Origin: Sphingobacteriia bacterium
Lineage (GTDB): Bacteria > Bacteroidota > Bacteroidia > Chitinophagales > Chitinophagaceae
Direction: 5' to 3'
Assembly: GCA_004293505.1 (NCBI GenBank)
Contig: RDYY01000136.1
Coordinates: 1 to 22,319, forward strand
DNA: 22,319 bases
The notes beneath the pieces were generated by a model. That model did no database searches and had not been told where the DNA came from. It was given only the letters and a program-made list of their open reading frames with translations. The translations under genes and the position numbers were made by a program. This document shows positions 5,964 to 13,216 of this stretch, one piece after another. Within the stretch, counting starts at the first letter, position 1; each line of letters opens with the position of its first letter.

Positions 5964-6896
5964 TTATGTGCTTGTTTTTTTCCTGACTTCCACAGTATGG
6001 GCTTTTGCCAGGTTTTTACCTGTGGGGCCAGAAAAAATATAATCCAGCCGGCCCAGTTGAATGCCTCCCCAACCCACTTGGTTGACCAAAACCTGCCCAC
6101 CTCGGCGGTTGGTATAGACCTTGGGGGCTTCAAAAAAACGGTGGGTGTGCCCCCCAATCACCAAATCAATGTCATAAGATTCTCTTGCCAAGATTTCATC
6201 ACTTGGTTTGGCCTCGGTATAGCGATCACCCAAATGCGAAAGACAAATGATGAAATCACATTTTTCTTTCTTCAATAATGCTGCCGTTTGGTTGGCGCGC
6301 AGAATGGGGTCTTGGTACTTGGTGTTGCCAAATAAATTTTCAGGCACCAATCCATCTAATTCAATGCCCAGACCCAAGAGCCCAATTTTCAAGGGCCCTT
6401 TTTGCAAGACCACATAGGGTTTGGCCACCGTTTCCATGGCTGTGTGTGTAAAATCATAATTGCAATTCACCAAAGGAAATTGGGCATGGGCCCATTGGTG
6501 GGCGAAGTTTTCTATGCCGGCATCAAAATCATGGTTGCCCATGGTGGCTGCATCATAACCCATGGCTCGCATGGCTTTGACCTCCACTTCTCCTTTGAAT
6601 TGGTTAAAATAGGGTGTGCCTTGGAAAATATCACCCGCATCCAGTAAAAGCGTGGGCATGCCTTCGGACCGAACAGCCGCCACCAATGCAGCCCTGGCTG
6701 CAACGCCTCCCAAACCCGCATTTCTGCTCCCATCTTCAGGGAAAGGGTCAATGCGGCTGTGCACATCATTGGTGTGCAAAATAGTGAGGGCGGCGGGAGC
6801 AAAAGGCAGGGCCATGGCAGGTGACAAAGCTCCTGTGAACAATGCCCCAGTTGCTAAGCTGCTCTGTTTTAAAAATTCTCTTCTTTTCCAACTCAT
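5964..6896 (-). CDS. Tat-type secreted metallophosphatase (N-domain of UshA-like 5'-nucleotidase)
   Basis: 310 residues. The N-terminus KRREFLK followed by a hydrophobic stretch to about residue 30 is a twin-arginine (Tat) signal. The calcineurin-like phosphoesterase motifs follow: HTNDVHSR (41-48), LDAGD (85-89), GNHDFD (120-125), LSHLGD (219-224) and GGHTH (248-252), which bind two metal ions. This is the catalytic half of 5'-nucleotidase/2',3'-cyclic phosphodiesterase enzymes of the UshA type. The second half, which binds the nucleotide in UshA, is missing here because it is encoded by the preceding gene. The ATG overlaps that gene's TGA in ATGA, so the two are translationally coupled and probably act as one periplasmic enzyme. 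Confidence 0.93.
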   Translation of the reverse strand: MSWKRREFLKQSSLATGALFTGALSPAMALPFAPAALTILHTNDVHSRIDPFPEDGSRNAGLGGVAARAALVAAVRSEGMPTLLLDAGDIFQGTPYFNQFKGEVEVKAMRAMGYDAATMGNHDFDAGIENFAHQWAHAQFPLVNCNYDFTHTAMETVAKPYVVLQKGPLKIGLLGLGIELDGLVPENLFGNTKYQDPILRANQTAALLKKEKCDFIICLSHLGDRYTEAKPSDEILARESYDIDLVIGGHTHRFFEAPKVYTNRRGGQVLVNQVGWGGIQLGRLDYIFSGPTGKNLAKAHTVEVRKKTST

Positions 6897-7630
6897 GGCA
6901 ATTCTTTTTTTATCCGTATCTCCAATGGCAAATCAAGTGTCATGCCTGCGGCTGTTTGAAACAGGGCATATTCCATCAAAGCATCTCTCAAGGGAAAGCC
7001 CTTGTTTTGTTGGGGCCAGGACTTGAGTACGGCAACATTGTCGCCCCCATTGGCCAAATAATCAGAAAGCAGCAAAACATATGATTTGGCCGGATCAATG
7101 GGTTGCCCTTTGACCAAGACTTTTTCAGCGCGGCGGTTTTTCAACGTATAGTTTAATCCATCGACTGGCCAGCCCCCTTTGCTGGCCATGAATTGAACCA
7201 AGGAATCCAAGACCGTACCGGGAATTTTTTGTAGCACCAAGACATTGTCAAAAGGCATGGTTTCGTAGACATTGCCTACCGTGATATTGCCCCGGGGCAA
7301 ATCGGCCCTAATCCCTTCTGCATTCATGATGACCACGTCAAATGGAACATCAAACAATTGACTTGCTTTCCAAGCCATGGCCCGCAACATGAATTGTCCC
7401 AAAACCGATTCAGGTTGTTTGCGGTAGAGTGGCACATTGGCATAGGCAATGACTTTCTCCATTTTTTGGCGCAAAGCAAGGGAATAAGGTTGCACCAAAT
7501 TTTGCACTGCTGTATCAGCTGCAGCTTTAACCGCAATGGACTGGTGAGACACTTGGAAGGGTTTGGCTGGCGGCATGCAGCCAAAGCCCCATCCCATCCA
7601 TACAAAAACTAAAATAGCACGAACTTTCAT
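6893..7630 (-). CDS. Lipoprotein with 5'-nucleotidase C-terminal (substrate-binding) domain
   Basis: About 245 residues from ATG 7630-7628. An upstream TTG at 7696 is open, but the ATG form has a clean signal (MKVRAILVFVWMGWGFGC), ending in a probable lipobox Cys18. The body carries NAEGIRADLPRGNITVGNVY, ETMPFDNVLVLQKIPG and LSDYLANGGDN, the conserved blocks of the 5_nucleotid_C domain that in UshA stacks the nucleobase. No metallophosphatase motif is present, so alone it should not be catalytic. The next gene (4-nt ATGA overlap) supplies the catalytic half. The order is therefore C-domain then N-domain, the reverse of fused UshA. It is divergent from the DUF3127 gene across a 77-nt gap. Confidence 0.9.
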   Translation of the reverse strand: MKVRAILVFVWMGWGFGCMPPAKPFQVSHQSIAVKAAADTAVQNLVQPYSLALRQKMEKVIAYANVPLYRKQPESVLGQFMLRAMAWKASQLFDVPFDVVIMNAEGIRADLPRGNITVGNVYETMPFDNVLVLQKIPGTVLDSLVQFMASKGGWPVDGLNYTLKNRRAEKVLVKGQPIDPAKSYVLLLSDYLANGGDNVAVLKSWPQQNKGFPLRDALMEYALFQTAAGMTLDLPLEIRIKKELP

Positions 7631-7677
7631 GGGCTTGGCATTAAAAGGAAGATAGGGCAAATTGCCAGAAATCCGCC

Positions 7678-7685
7678 TACTTTTG
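7678..7685 (+). promoter_or_regulatory. Possible -7 box for the DUF3127 operon
   Basis: TACTTTTG is an exact match to the Bacteroidota TAnnTTTG -7 element, 22 nt before the DUF3127 ATG. The predicted start would leave a leader of about 15 nt. No TTTG is found at 19-21 nt upstream, so the -33 side is weak. Confidence 0.4.
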
Positions 7686-7707
7686 CCACACAACAAAGTA
7701 AATACGC

Positions 7708-8088
7708 ATGAGTTACGACATCACAGGCAAATTAGTGGCCAAAATGGATACTGTTCAACGCACAGAAACCTTCAAAACCAGAGAATTTGTGATTGAAAAA
7801 ACCGAAGACATCAACGGTAGAAGCATCACGAATTATGTAAAGTTTCAATGTGTTCAAGACAAAACCAGCCTGCCCGACCGTTACAATTTGGGCGATGACG
7901 TTCGCGTACAATTCAATATCAAAGGCACCAAGTGGAACAAGAATGGAACAGACAATTATATTACCAATTTGGATGCTTGGCGCATGGAAGCGGTAAAACT
8001 GGGTGGGACACCACAAGACGCTCCTCCGCCTGCCACTTATTCAGATATCCCACCAGCTGGTGATGTAGTAGACGATTTACCTTTCTAA
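7708..8088 (+). CDS. DUF3127 protein (OB-fold/SSB-related) with SSB-like acidic tip
   Basis: 126 residues: residues 1 to about 100 are a small beta-rich domain (MSYDITGKLVAKMDTVQRTE; FKTREFVIEK; YVKFQCVQDK; DDVRVQFNIKGTKWN; DNYITNLDAWRME), the DUF3127 pattern found mostly in Bacteroidota and related in fold to single-strand DNA-binding proteins. The remaining tail is Pro/Ala/Asp-rich and ends GDVVDDLPF. That ending matches the D-D-[ILV]-P-F tip by which SSB recruits repair and replication proteins. A nucleic-acid role is inferred; no function is established for the family as far as I know. The next gene begins 6 nt after its stop in the same reading frame. Confidence 0.88.
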   Translation: MSYDITGKLVAKMDTVQRTETFKTREFVIEKTEDINGRSITNYVKFQCVQDKTSLPDRYNLGDDVRVQFNIKGTKWNKNGTDNYITNLDAWRMEAVKLGGTPQDAPPPATYSDIPPAGDVVDDLPF

Positions 8089-8094
8089 GAGGCT

Positions 8095-9690
8095 TTGCAA
8101 AAAGAAATAAGTTTACAATTAGGCCCTGCCACTGCAGGAGAACCCATTGCTTTGGCAACTGCCATTGCCGCTGCTTGTGGCGTACCTGCAGAACAAATAA
8201 CAGGTCATCGCCTGCTCAAACAAAGCATAGATGCCAGGGGCCGAGACATCAAAGTGAATGTAAAAGTGTTGGCCTTTATAGATGAGCCGTTCGTGCCGCG
8301 CAACCAACAACACCATTCCTTTCCACACTTATCTGCCAGTGCCCCTAGGGTGGTGGTCATTGGCGCAGGTCCTGCAGGGCTTTTTGCCGCTTTGGAATTG
8401 ATTCAACTGGGCCTGCGCCCCATTGTCATTGACCGGGGCAAGGACGTTAAATCACGCCGCCGGGATTTGGCTGCCATGAACAAAGCGGGCATTGTTAACC
8501 CCGAAAGCAATTACTGTTTTGGAGAAGGCGGTGCAGGCACTTATAGCGATGGCAAACTCTATACCCGCAGCAACAAAAGAGGAAATGTCCAAAAGGTCTT
8601 GGAAATTTTTCACCAGTTTGGGGCAGATGAAAAAATCCTCTCCCAATCTCATCCCCACATCGGCACCAACAAATTGCCCCAGATCATCACTGCCATGCGA
8701 GAAGCCATAGTGGCAGCTGGCGGTGAAGTGTTGTTCGAAAAAAAACTCATTGGTTTTGAAAAAAACAAAGACCGCATCAAGGCCATCCAAACAGCCGATG
8801 GCGACAGCATCAACGGGGAGGCTTTTTTGTTGGCCACGGGCCACTCGGCCCGGGATGTTTTTACCCTCCTGCACCAAGAAAATTGGTTGATCGAAGCCAA
8901 GCCCTTTGCCTTGGGCGTGCGCGTAGAACACCCCCAAGCCATCATTGATGCGGCCCAATACCATTGTGAACAACGAGGCCCCTATTTACCACCCGCTTCT
9001 TACAGTTTGGTAGAACAAGTGGGCGGTCGTGGCGTATTCAGTTTTTGCATGTGCCCGGGTGGCATCATTGCCCCCGCTGCTACAGCTCCAGGAGAAATTG
9101 TGGTCAATGGATGGAGCCCCAGCAAAAGAAACAATCCTTATGCCAACAGCGGCATGGTCGTCACCGTTGACGCAGCTGATGCTTGGCAATATTTTAGCGC
9201 TGCAGAAAAAAAAGAAAAACAACTGAATCCAGACCATCCTTTGCTGCTCATGGCTTTTCAAGCTGCCATAGAACAAAAAGCTTTTGCAGCAGGAGGTGGA
9301 AACCTGCAAGCACCTGCGCAAAGGCTCACCGATTTTGGGCAAAGACAAGTATCCGGCAGTTTACCCCAATGTTCATATTTGCCCGGCATTGTATCGGCTG
9401 ATTTGCAAACCGTATTGCCTTCTTTTGTCTACCAATCTTTGGCAGGTGGATTTGCCGCTTTCGGCAAAAAGATCAGGTCTTATTATAGTTCAGAAGCCGT
9501 GGTGGTGGCTACAGAAAGCCGCACCTCCTCTCCTGTTCGGATTCCCCGTGACCCCATTGGTTTGCAACACCCGCAAGTAGCCAATCTATACCCTTGTGCA
9601 GAAGGAGCTGGTTATGCGGGTGGCATTGTGAGTGCTGCCATGGATGGTCAAAAATGTGCAACAGCCATTGCGGCTGTGTTGAAGCCTTGA
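8095..9690 (+). CDS. FAD-dependent dehydrogenase (COG2509-type NAD(P)/FAD oxidoreductase), TTG start
   Basis: 531 residues from TTG; there is no ATG between the upstream stop and the conserved N-terminus (MQKEISLQL, matching the family start), so TTG is chosen. AAGAGG lies just before it. An N-terminal small domain (about 1-80) precedes the Rossmann motif VVVIGAGPAGLFAALEL (about 86-102), then CFGEGGAGTYSDGKLYTR, ALGVRVEHPQ and FCMCPGG, and the C-terminal FAD site YPCAEGAGYAGGIVSAAMDG. This combination is typical of uncharacterised FAD-dependent dehydrogenases of 500-550 residues; the substrate is unknown. It follows the DUF3127 gene by 6 nt in the same frame and is surely cotranscribed. Confidence 0.92.
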   Translation: MQKEISLQLGPATAGEPIALATAIAAACGVPAEQITGHRLLKQSIDARGRDIKVNVKVLAFIDEPFVPRNQQHHSFPHLSASAPRVVVIGAGPAGLFAALELIQLGLRPIVIDRGKDVKSRRRDLAAMNKAGIVNPESNYCFGEGGAGTYSDGKLYTRSNKRGNVQKVLEIFHQFGADEKILSQSHPHIGTNKLPQIITAMREAIVAAGGEVLFEKKLIGFEKNKDRIKAIQTADGDSINGEAFLLATGHSARDVFTLLHQENWLIEAKPFALGVRVEHPQAIIDAAQYHCEQRGPYLPPASYSLVEQVGGRGVFSFCMCPGGIIAPAATAPGEIVVNGWSPSKRNNPYANSGMVVTVDAADAWQYFSAAEKKEKQLNPDHPLLLMAFQAAIEQKAFAAGGGNLQAPAQRLTDFGQRQVSGSLPQCSYLPGIVSADLQTVLPSFVYQSLAGGFAAFGKKIRSYYSSEAVVVATESRTSSPVRIPRDPIGLQHPQVANLYPCAEGAGYAGGIVSAAMDGQKCATAIAAVLKP

Positions 9691-9694
9691 ACTT

Positions 9695-9736
9695 GGACCA
9701 TCACGCAAACATTTGTTTTAAAACAGACCATGGTCC
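9695..9736. repeat. Nested inverted repeat between convergent genes
   Basis: GGACCAT (9695-9701) and ATGGTCC (9730-9736) are arms of an inverted repeat. Between them lies a perfect 12-bp palindrome TGTTTTAAAACA (9714-9725), and the right arm itself is within the palindrome GACCATGGTC (9726-9735). It sits in the 73-nt gap between the ends of the FAD dehydrogenase gene and the zinc hydrolase gene, so a shared transcription end is the simplest reading; TTAAAAA follows on the plus strand rather than a T-tract, so it is not a classic intrinsic terminator. Confidence 0.5.
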
Positions 9737-9763
9737 TTAAAAATTCAGGGATTACCTTTTACC

Positions 9764-10774
9764 CTATTCTGTTGGTTTGTTTTCGCTGGGCTTTTTGGCC
9801 AATAATAGCCCCTCTTGGATAAGGGTATTTTTTTGGTAGGCCGATTTTTCCTTTTCCCAGACCGCTGCCTTTTCAGTTGTCCAACCTTGGAGGTTCAGGG
9901 CTGGCTTGCCCGCATTAACCCAAGCCGTGTACCAACAATCGGCAATCAGGTTGGCCGAGGCCAAGAGCTGTTGGTTGATGCTGGGCTTGAGGGCCGCTGC
10001 ATAGGCTTTGGCAAAAGCCAGCGTGTACTGCTTGGTCTCAACACCGCGCCGCACCTGTACCCGATACTTTTCTGCATCGGTAAACCCAGCTGACACTTTT
10101 GTTTCCAAAGCCAACATACTGGGCACCAAAGCATGGGCAGCGCGAATCTGTTGCCAAACCTGTTTGGCGGGGTTGCGCAAATAACGGGCCTGGTGGCCAC
10201 TGTTGAGTTGATAGGTTTCGATTTCTATTTCAGGGATAAAGGATTCCCACAAACTGTGCAATCCTTTTTGGTTGGTCAACTGGCCATCATAGTTTAAAGT
10301 GGTGTGCAGCGGCACATTGGCATCTCCAATGTAGTGCCCCAAATCGGCAGCATAAAACAAAATGGAATCGGCTTTTTGTTGGCGAAACGCTCCCGTCAAT
10401 TGATCCATCATCAAAACGATGTGATAGGGCACATAACCATATTTCAACAAACTGTCGCGCTGGTACTTGGCTTGGGCTTTGTTCCAATCCAAGGGCATTT
10501 TGTGGGCCGCATCGGGGCCATAAGCTTCTAAGTCGATGAAGTGTTTGGTGGCTTCCGTGCTGTCGCTGTTTCGGCGCACATCAGGTCTGGCAGCATTGTT
10601 GACCAAATAATCCATGTGGCGCCAGAAAAAAGGTTGGATCTCATTGGGCAATTGGTAAACCGCTACTTGGTGCAAGGTCCGGTGCACCAAGAAGCCCCAA
10701 CTGCTCAAACCCAAAGCCAGCGCCACCACAGCACACAAAACCAAAACCCGTAGGGGAAACTTCCTATCTTTCAT
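9764..10774 (-). CDS. Secreted zinc-dependent phospholipase C / S1-P1 nuclease-like protein
   Basis: 336 residues with an N-terminal signal segment (LRVLVLCAVVALALGL) leading into SSWGFLVHRTLHQVAV. In this superfamily the first Trp of the mature chain and nearby His bind zinc. Further ligand-type motifs are PDVRR, HFID (about 88-91), and GHYIGDANVPLHTTLNYDGQ (about 145-164), followed by GLHSLWE. These are the trinuclear-zinc landmarks of phospholipase C / S1-P1 nucleases, and this spacing is common in Bacteroidota proteins annotated as zinc-dependent phospholipase C. Substrate (phospholipid or nucleic acid) cannot be told from sequence. It lies alone, transcribed towards the FAD dehydrogenase. 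The C-terminal 60 residues are charged and look like a tail without a T9SS-type CTD. Confidence 0.85.
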   Translation of the reverse strand: MKDRKFPLRVLVLCAVVALALGLSSWGFLVHRTLHQVAVYQLPNEIQPFFWRHMDYLVNNAARPDVRRNSDSTEATKHFIDLEAYGPDAAHKMPLDWNKAQAKYQRDSLLKYGYVPYHIVLMMDQLTGAFRQQKADSILFYAADLGHYIGDANVPLHTTLNYDGQLTNQKGLHSLWESFIPEIEIETYQLNSGHQARYLRNPAKQVWQQIRAAHALVPSMLALETKVSAGFTDAEKYRVQVRRGVETKQYTLAFAKAYAAALKPSINQQLLASANLIADCWYTAWVNAGKPALNLQGWTTEKAAVWEKEKSAYQKNTLIQEGLLLAKKPSENKPTE

Positions 10775-10853
10775 GCCACAAAAATAAAGGGTTCCTCTAT
10801 CGAGATTGTAAGATTTAGGTGAAGGGGCCTACAAATAACCTAAACATGATTTC

Positions 10854-11789
10854 ATGGACCCCATTTTGCAATTAAGTTCACTCAAAAAGCACTATGCCAC
10901 CCAAAAAGCGGTGGACGACATCAGTTTCAGCATTGAAAGGGGCAGCATTTTTGGCTTGTTGGGACCCAATGGGGCAGGCAAGACCACTCTGTTGCGCATG
11001 ATCACAGGTATTTTTTTTCCCGACAGCGGTAGCATCACTTTGGATGGGAAAAAATTTGAACCCCTGGAAGATGGCATCAAAATAGGCTACATGCCCGAAG
11101 AAAGGGGTTTGTATAAAAAGATGAAAATTGGGGAGCAAGCCCTTTACCTGGCCCAACTAAAAGGGATGGAAAAGGCCGAAGCCATGGAGAAGATAAAATA
11201 TTGGTTTCGCAAATTAGAAATGGAAACCTGGTGGAACAAAAAAGTAGAGGACTTGAGCAAGGGCATGAGCCAGAAATTGCAATTTGTGACCACGGTTTTG
11301 CACGAACCCAAACTGATTATATTAGACGAACCCTTTAGTGGTTTGGATCCCCTGAATGCCAACCTGATCAAGGATGAAATCTTTGGCCTGGCTCAAAAAG
11401 GCAGCACCGTTATTTTCAGTACCCACCGCATGGAGCAAGTGGAAGAAATTTGTGACCACATTGTGTTGGTGAACCTGGGTAAAAAAATCCTGGACGGCAC
11501 GGTCAAAGACATCAAACAACAATTCAAAGCCCATCGGTTTGCGCTGGAACTGAACCACCAAGACGCTTTGCCCCAACACCCCAGTTTTGAATTGGTCGAC
11601 CAAAATGCTTCCGCCTTGACTGTTCAAATCAACCCAGGCTTTCAGTCCAATGATGTGTTACAAGCTTTCATGGGCAGTGGACACCAAATTGTTTCCTTTA
11701 AAGAAATCCTGCCCAGTTTAAACGAAATTTTCATCCGCTTGGTAGAAGGCACAGCCGCTACTTCACGCGCCTTCCAATCCCAAAACTGA
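10854..11789 (+). CDS. ABC transporter ATP-binding protein (NatA-like exporter type)
   Basis: 311 residues. Walker A GPNGAGKTT (37-45), Q/M-loop region GYMPEERGLYKKM (78-90), ABC signature LSKGMSQK (134-141), Walker B LIILDEP (154-160), D-loop SGLD and H-loop STH (His191) are all present, so the ATPase is intact. The C-terminal 90 residues form the extension (DUF4162-like) often seen in Bacteroidota export ATPases. The permease follows 14 nt later, so the two form one exporter, probably homodimers of each. NatA-like proteins in Bacillus export Na+, but substrate here is not known. Confidence 0.95.
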   Translation: MDPILQLSSLKKHYATQKAVDDISFSIERGSIFGLLGPNGAGKTTLLRMITGIFFPDSGSITLDGKKFEPLEDGIKIGYMPEERGLYKKMKIGEQALYLAQLKGMEKAEAMEKIKYWFRKLEMETWWNKKVEDLSKGMSQKLQFVTTVLHEPKLIILDEPFSGLDPLNANLIKDEIFGLAQKGSTVIFSTHRMEQVEEICDHIVLVNLGKKILDGTVKDIKQQFKAHRFALELNHQDALPQHPSFELVDQNASALTVQINPGFQSNDVLQAFMGSGHQIVSFKEILPSLNEIFIRLVEGTAATSRAFQSQN

Positions 11790-11803
11790 TTTAACCCCAA
11801 AAC

Positions 11804-13141
11804 ATGAACAAGATTTCGCTCATCATAGCCCGCGAATACAAAAGCCGGGTCCAGAACAAAAGATTTTTATTGACCACCCTCCTCACCCCCTTGCTGTTTG
11901 TGGGGTTTATAGCTGGTGCTACTTTTTTTGCCATCCAAGGCAAGGAAGCACACCGCATTGCAGTGGTAGATGCCAATGGCTTTTTTAAACAGAACCTTAA
12001 AAGCAACAAGAACCTTCAATTTGAATTTCCCGAAGGTGTAGACACCAGCAATTACCAAAGCAAGGGCTATACCGATATTTTACTGATCCCCGCTTTTGCT
12101 GGAACAGAAAAAATCAATTATGTGGTGCGTTCCAAAAAACGCATTGGCTTGGTGACCGAAGACCAAATCAGTGACCGCATCAATGCGGCCATTGAGGACA
12201 AGATGCTCTTGGATGCCGGTATTCAACGCAGCCAATTGGATTCCATTCGGGAAAAATCTCGCTTTGCCGAATTAAAAGCGATGGAAGAAAGGGGCGAAGA
12301 AAAAGCGCAGGAAAGCAGCGCAGCCCTTTCTTATGGGGTGGGGTTTGGCAGCGGTATGTTGATTTACCTGACGATGTTCATTTATGGTGCCATGGTGATG
12401 CGCGGCGTGATGGAAGAAAAAACCAATCGAATTGCCGAAGTGATGGTGAGCAGTGTGAAACCCTTTCAACTCATGATGGGGAAAATCATTGGCATTGGAG
12501 CGGTAGGTCTGACCCAGTTTTTGTTGTGGATTGTCTTGATCTTTGGATTGATCACGGCAGCCCAGTTTCTGATCCCTGCCAACATCATGCAAGAGGTTAG
12601 CACTTTGCAACAGTACCAGGGACAAATTCCTTCTGGCAGCATGGCCCAAGCCGGTGATGCCGCACAAAAGATTTACAAGGTTCAGAGCAGTTTTGCCACA
12701 GCCAATTGGCCCGTTATCATTGGTTGTTTCCTTTTTTATTTTGTGGGTGGCTACCTGTTTTATGGTTCATTGTTTGGTGCCGTGGGCTCTGTAGTGAATG
12801 AAGACCCCCAAGACGCCCAAAGCCTCATGATTCCCATTACCATGCCCATTATTTTTTCCTTCATCATCATGAGCAATGCGGTAAACGATCCCAATACCTC
12901 CATCGCCGTATGGGCCAGCATCATTCCGTTTAGTTCTCCCATGGTCATGATGGCCAGGATAGCTTATGGCGTACCGGGAACCGTACCCTATTGGCAATTG
13001 GCCGCCAGCATGCTGAGCTTGGTGGGAGGATTTTTATTGACCACTTGGATGAGTGGAAAAATCTATCGCACCGGCATTTTGCTGTACGGCAAAAAAGTGG
13101 GTTGGAAAGAAATGTTCAAATGGGCTTTTCGCACCAGCTAA
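11804..13141 (+). CDS. ABC-2 type transporter permease (NatB-like)
   Basis: 445 residues. A first membrane helix (about 23-45, LLTTLLTPLLFVGFIAGATF) is followed by a long extracytoplasmic domain (about 46-180, charged) and then five or more helices (GFGSGMLIYLTMFIYGAMVM; IGAVGLTQFLLWIVLIFGL; PVIIGCFLFYFVGGYLFYGS; IPITMPIIFSFIIMS; ASMLSLVGGFLLTTWMSG). GVMEEKTNRIAEVMVSSVKP between helices 2 and 3 is the hallmark of NatB/ABC-2 export permeases. It pairs with the ATPase encoded just upstream (14-nt gap). The gene converges on sprA. Confidence 0.93.
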   Translation: MNKISLIIAREYKSRVQNKRFLLTTLLTPLLFVGFIAGATFFAIQGKEAHRIAVVDANGFFKQNLKSNKNLQFEFPEGVDTSNYQSKGYTDILLIPAFAGTEKINYVVRSKKRIGLVTEDQISDRINAAIEDKMLLDAGIQRSQLDSIREKSRFAELKAMEERGEEKAQESSAALSYGVGFGSGMLIYLTMFIYGAMVMRGVMEEKTNRIAEVMVSSVKPFQLMMGKIIGIGAVGLTQFLLWIVLIFGLITAAQFLIPANIMQEVSTLQQYQGQIPSGSMAQAGDAAQKIYKVQSSFATANWPVIIGCFLFYFVGGYLFYGSLFGAVGSVVNEDPQDAQSLMIPITMPIIFSFIIMSNAVNDPNTSIAVWASIIPFSSPMVMMARIAYGVPGTVPYWQLAASMLSLVGGFLLTTWMSGKIYRTGILLYGKKVGWKEMFKWAFRTS

Positions 13142-13154
13142 ACTTTTAAAAGTT
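13141..13154. repeat. 14-bp perfect palindrome AACTTTTAAAAGTT
   Basis: A perfect self-complementary sequence that begins at the last base of the permease stop codon. It is AT-rich and could be chance. It is in the convergent gap between the ABC permease and sprA. Confidence 0.4.
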
Positions 13155-13195
13155 GCTGTCACCAGAGCTGGTTTAAAGCGTTTCCCGATTTGACC

Positions 13196-13216
13196 ATACC
13201 CCCATTTGCGGGGTAT
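13196..13216. terminator. Stem-loop at the convergent end of the ABC operon and sprA
   Basis: ATACCCC (13196-13202) and GGGGTAT (13210-13216) form a perfect seven-pair stem with a seven-base loop. Its right edge touches the first base of the sprA stop codon (TAA on the minus strand, 13216-13218). On the plus strand TATTATTG follows, which is only moderately T-rich; on the minus strand no T-tract follows. It is most likely the plus-strand terminator. Confidence 0.5.

Noticed and set aside
7631..7696. TTG at 7696 as start of the nucleotidase C-domain gene
   Set aside because: It would put 22 mostly polar residues before a good lipoprotein signal; the ATG at 7630 is better.
10779..10786. TATTTTTG (minus strand) as a promoter -7 box for the zinc hydrolase
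   Set aside because: It lies only 4 nt before the ATG and no -33 TTTG is at the right distance; the transcript would start inside the gene.
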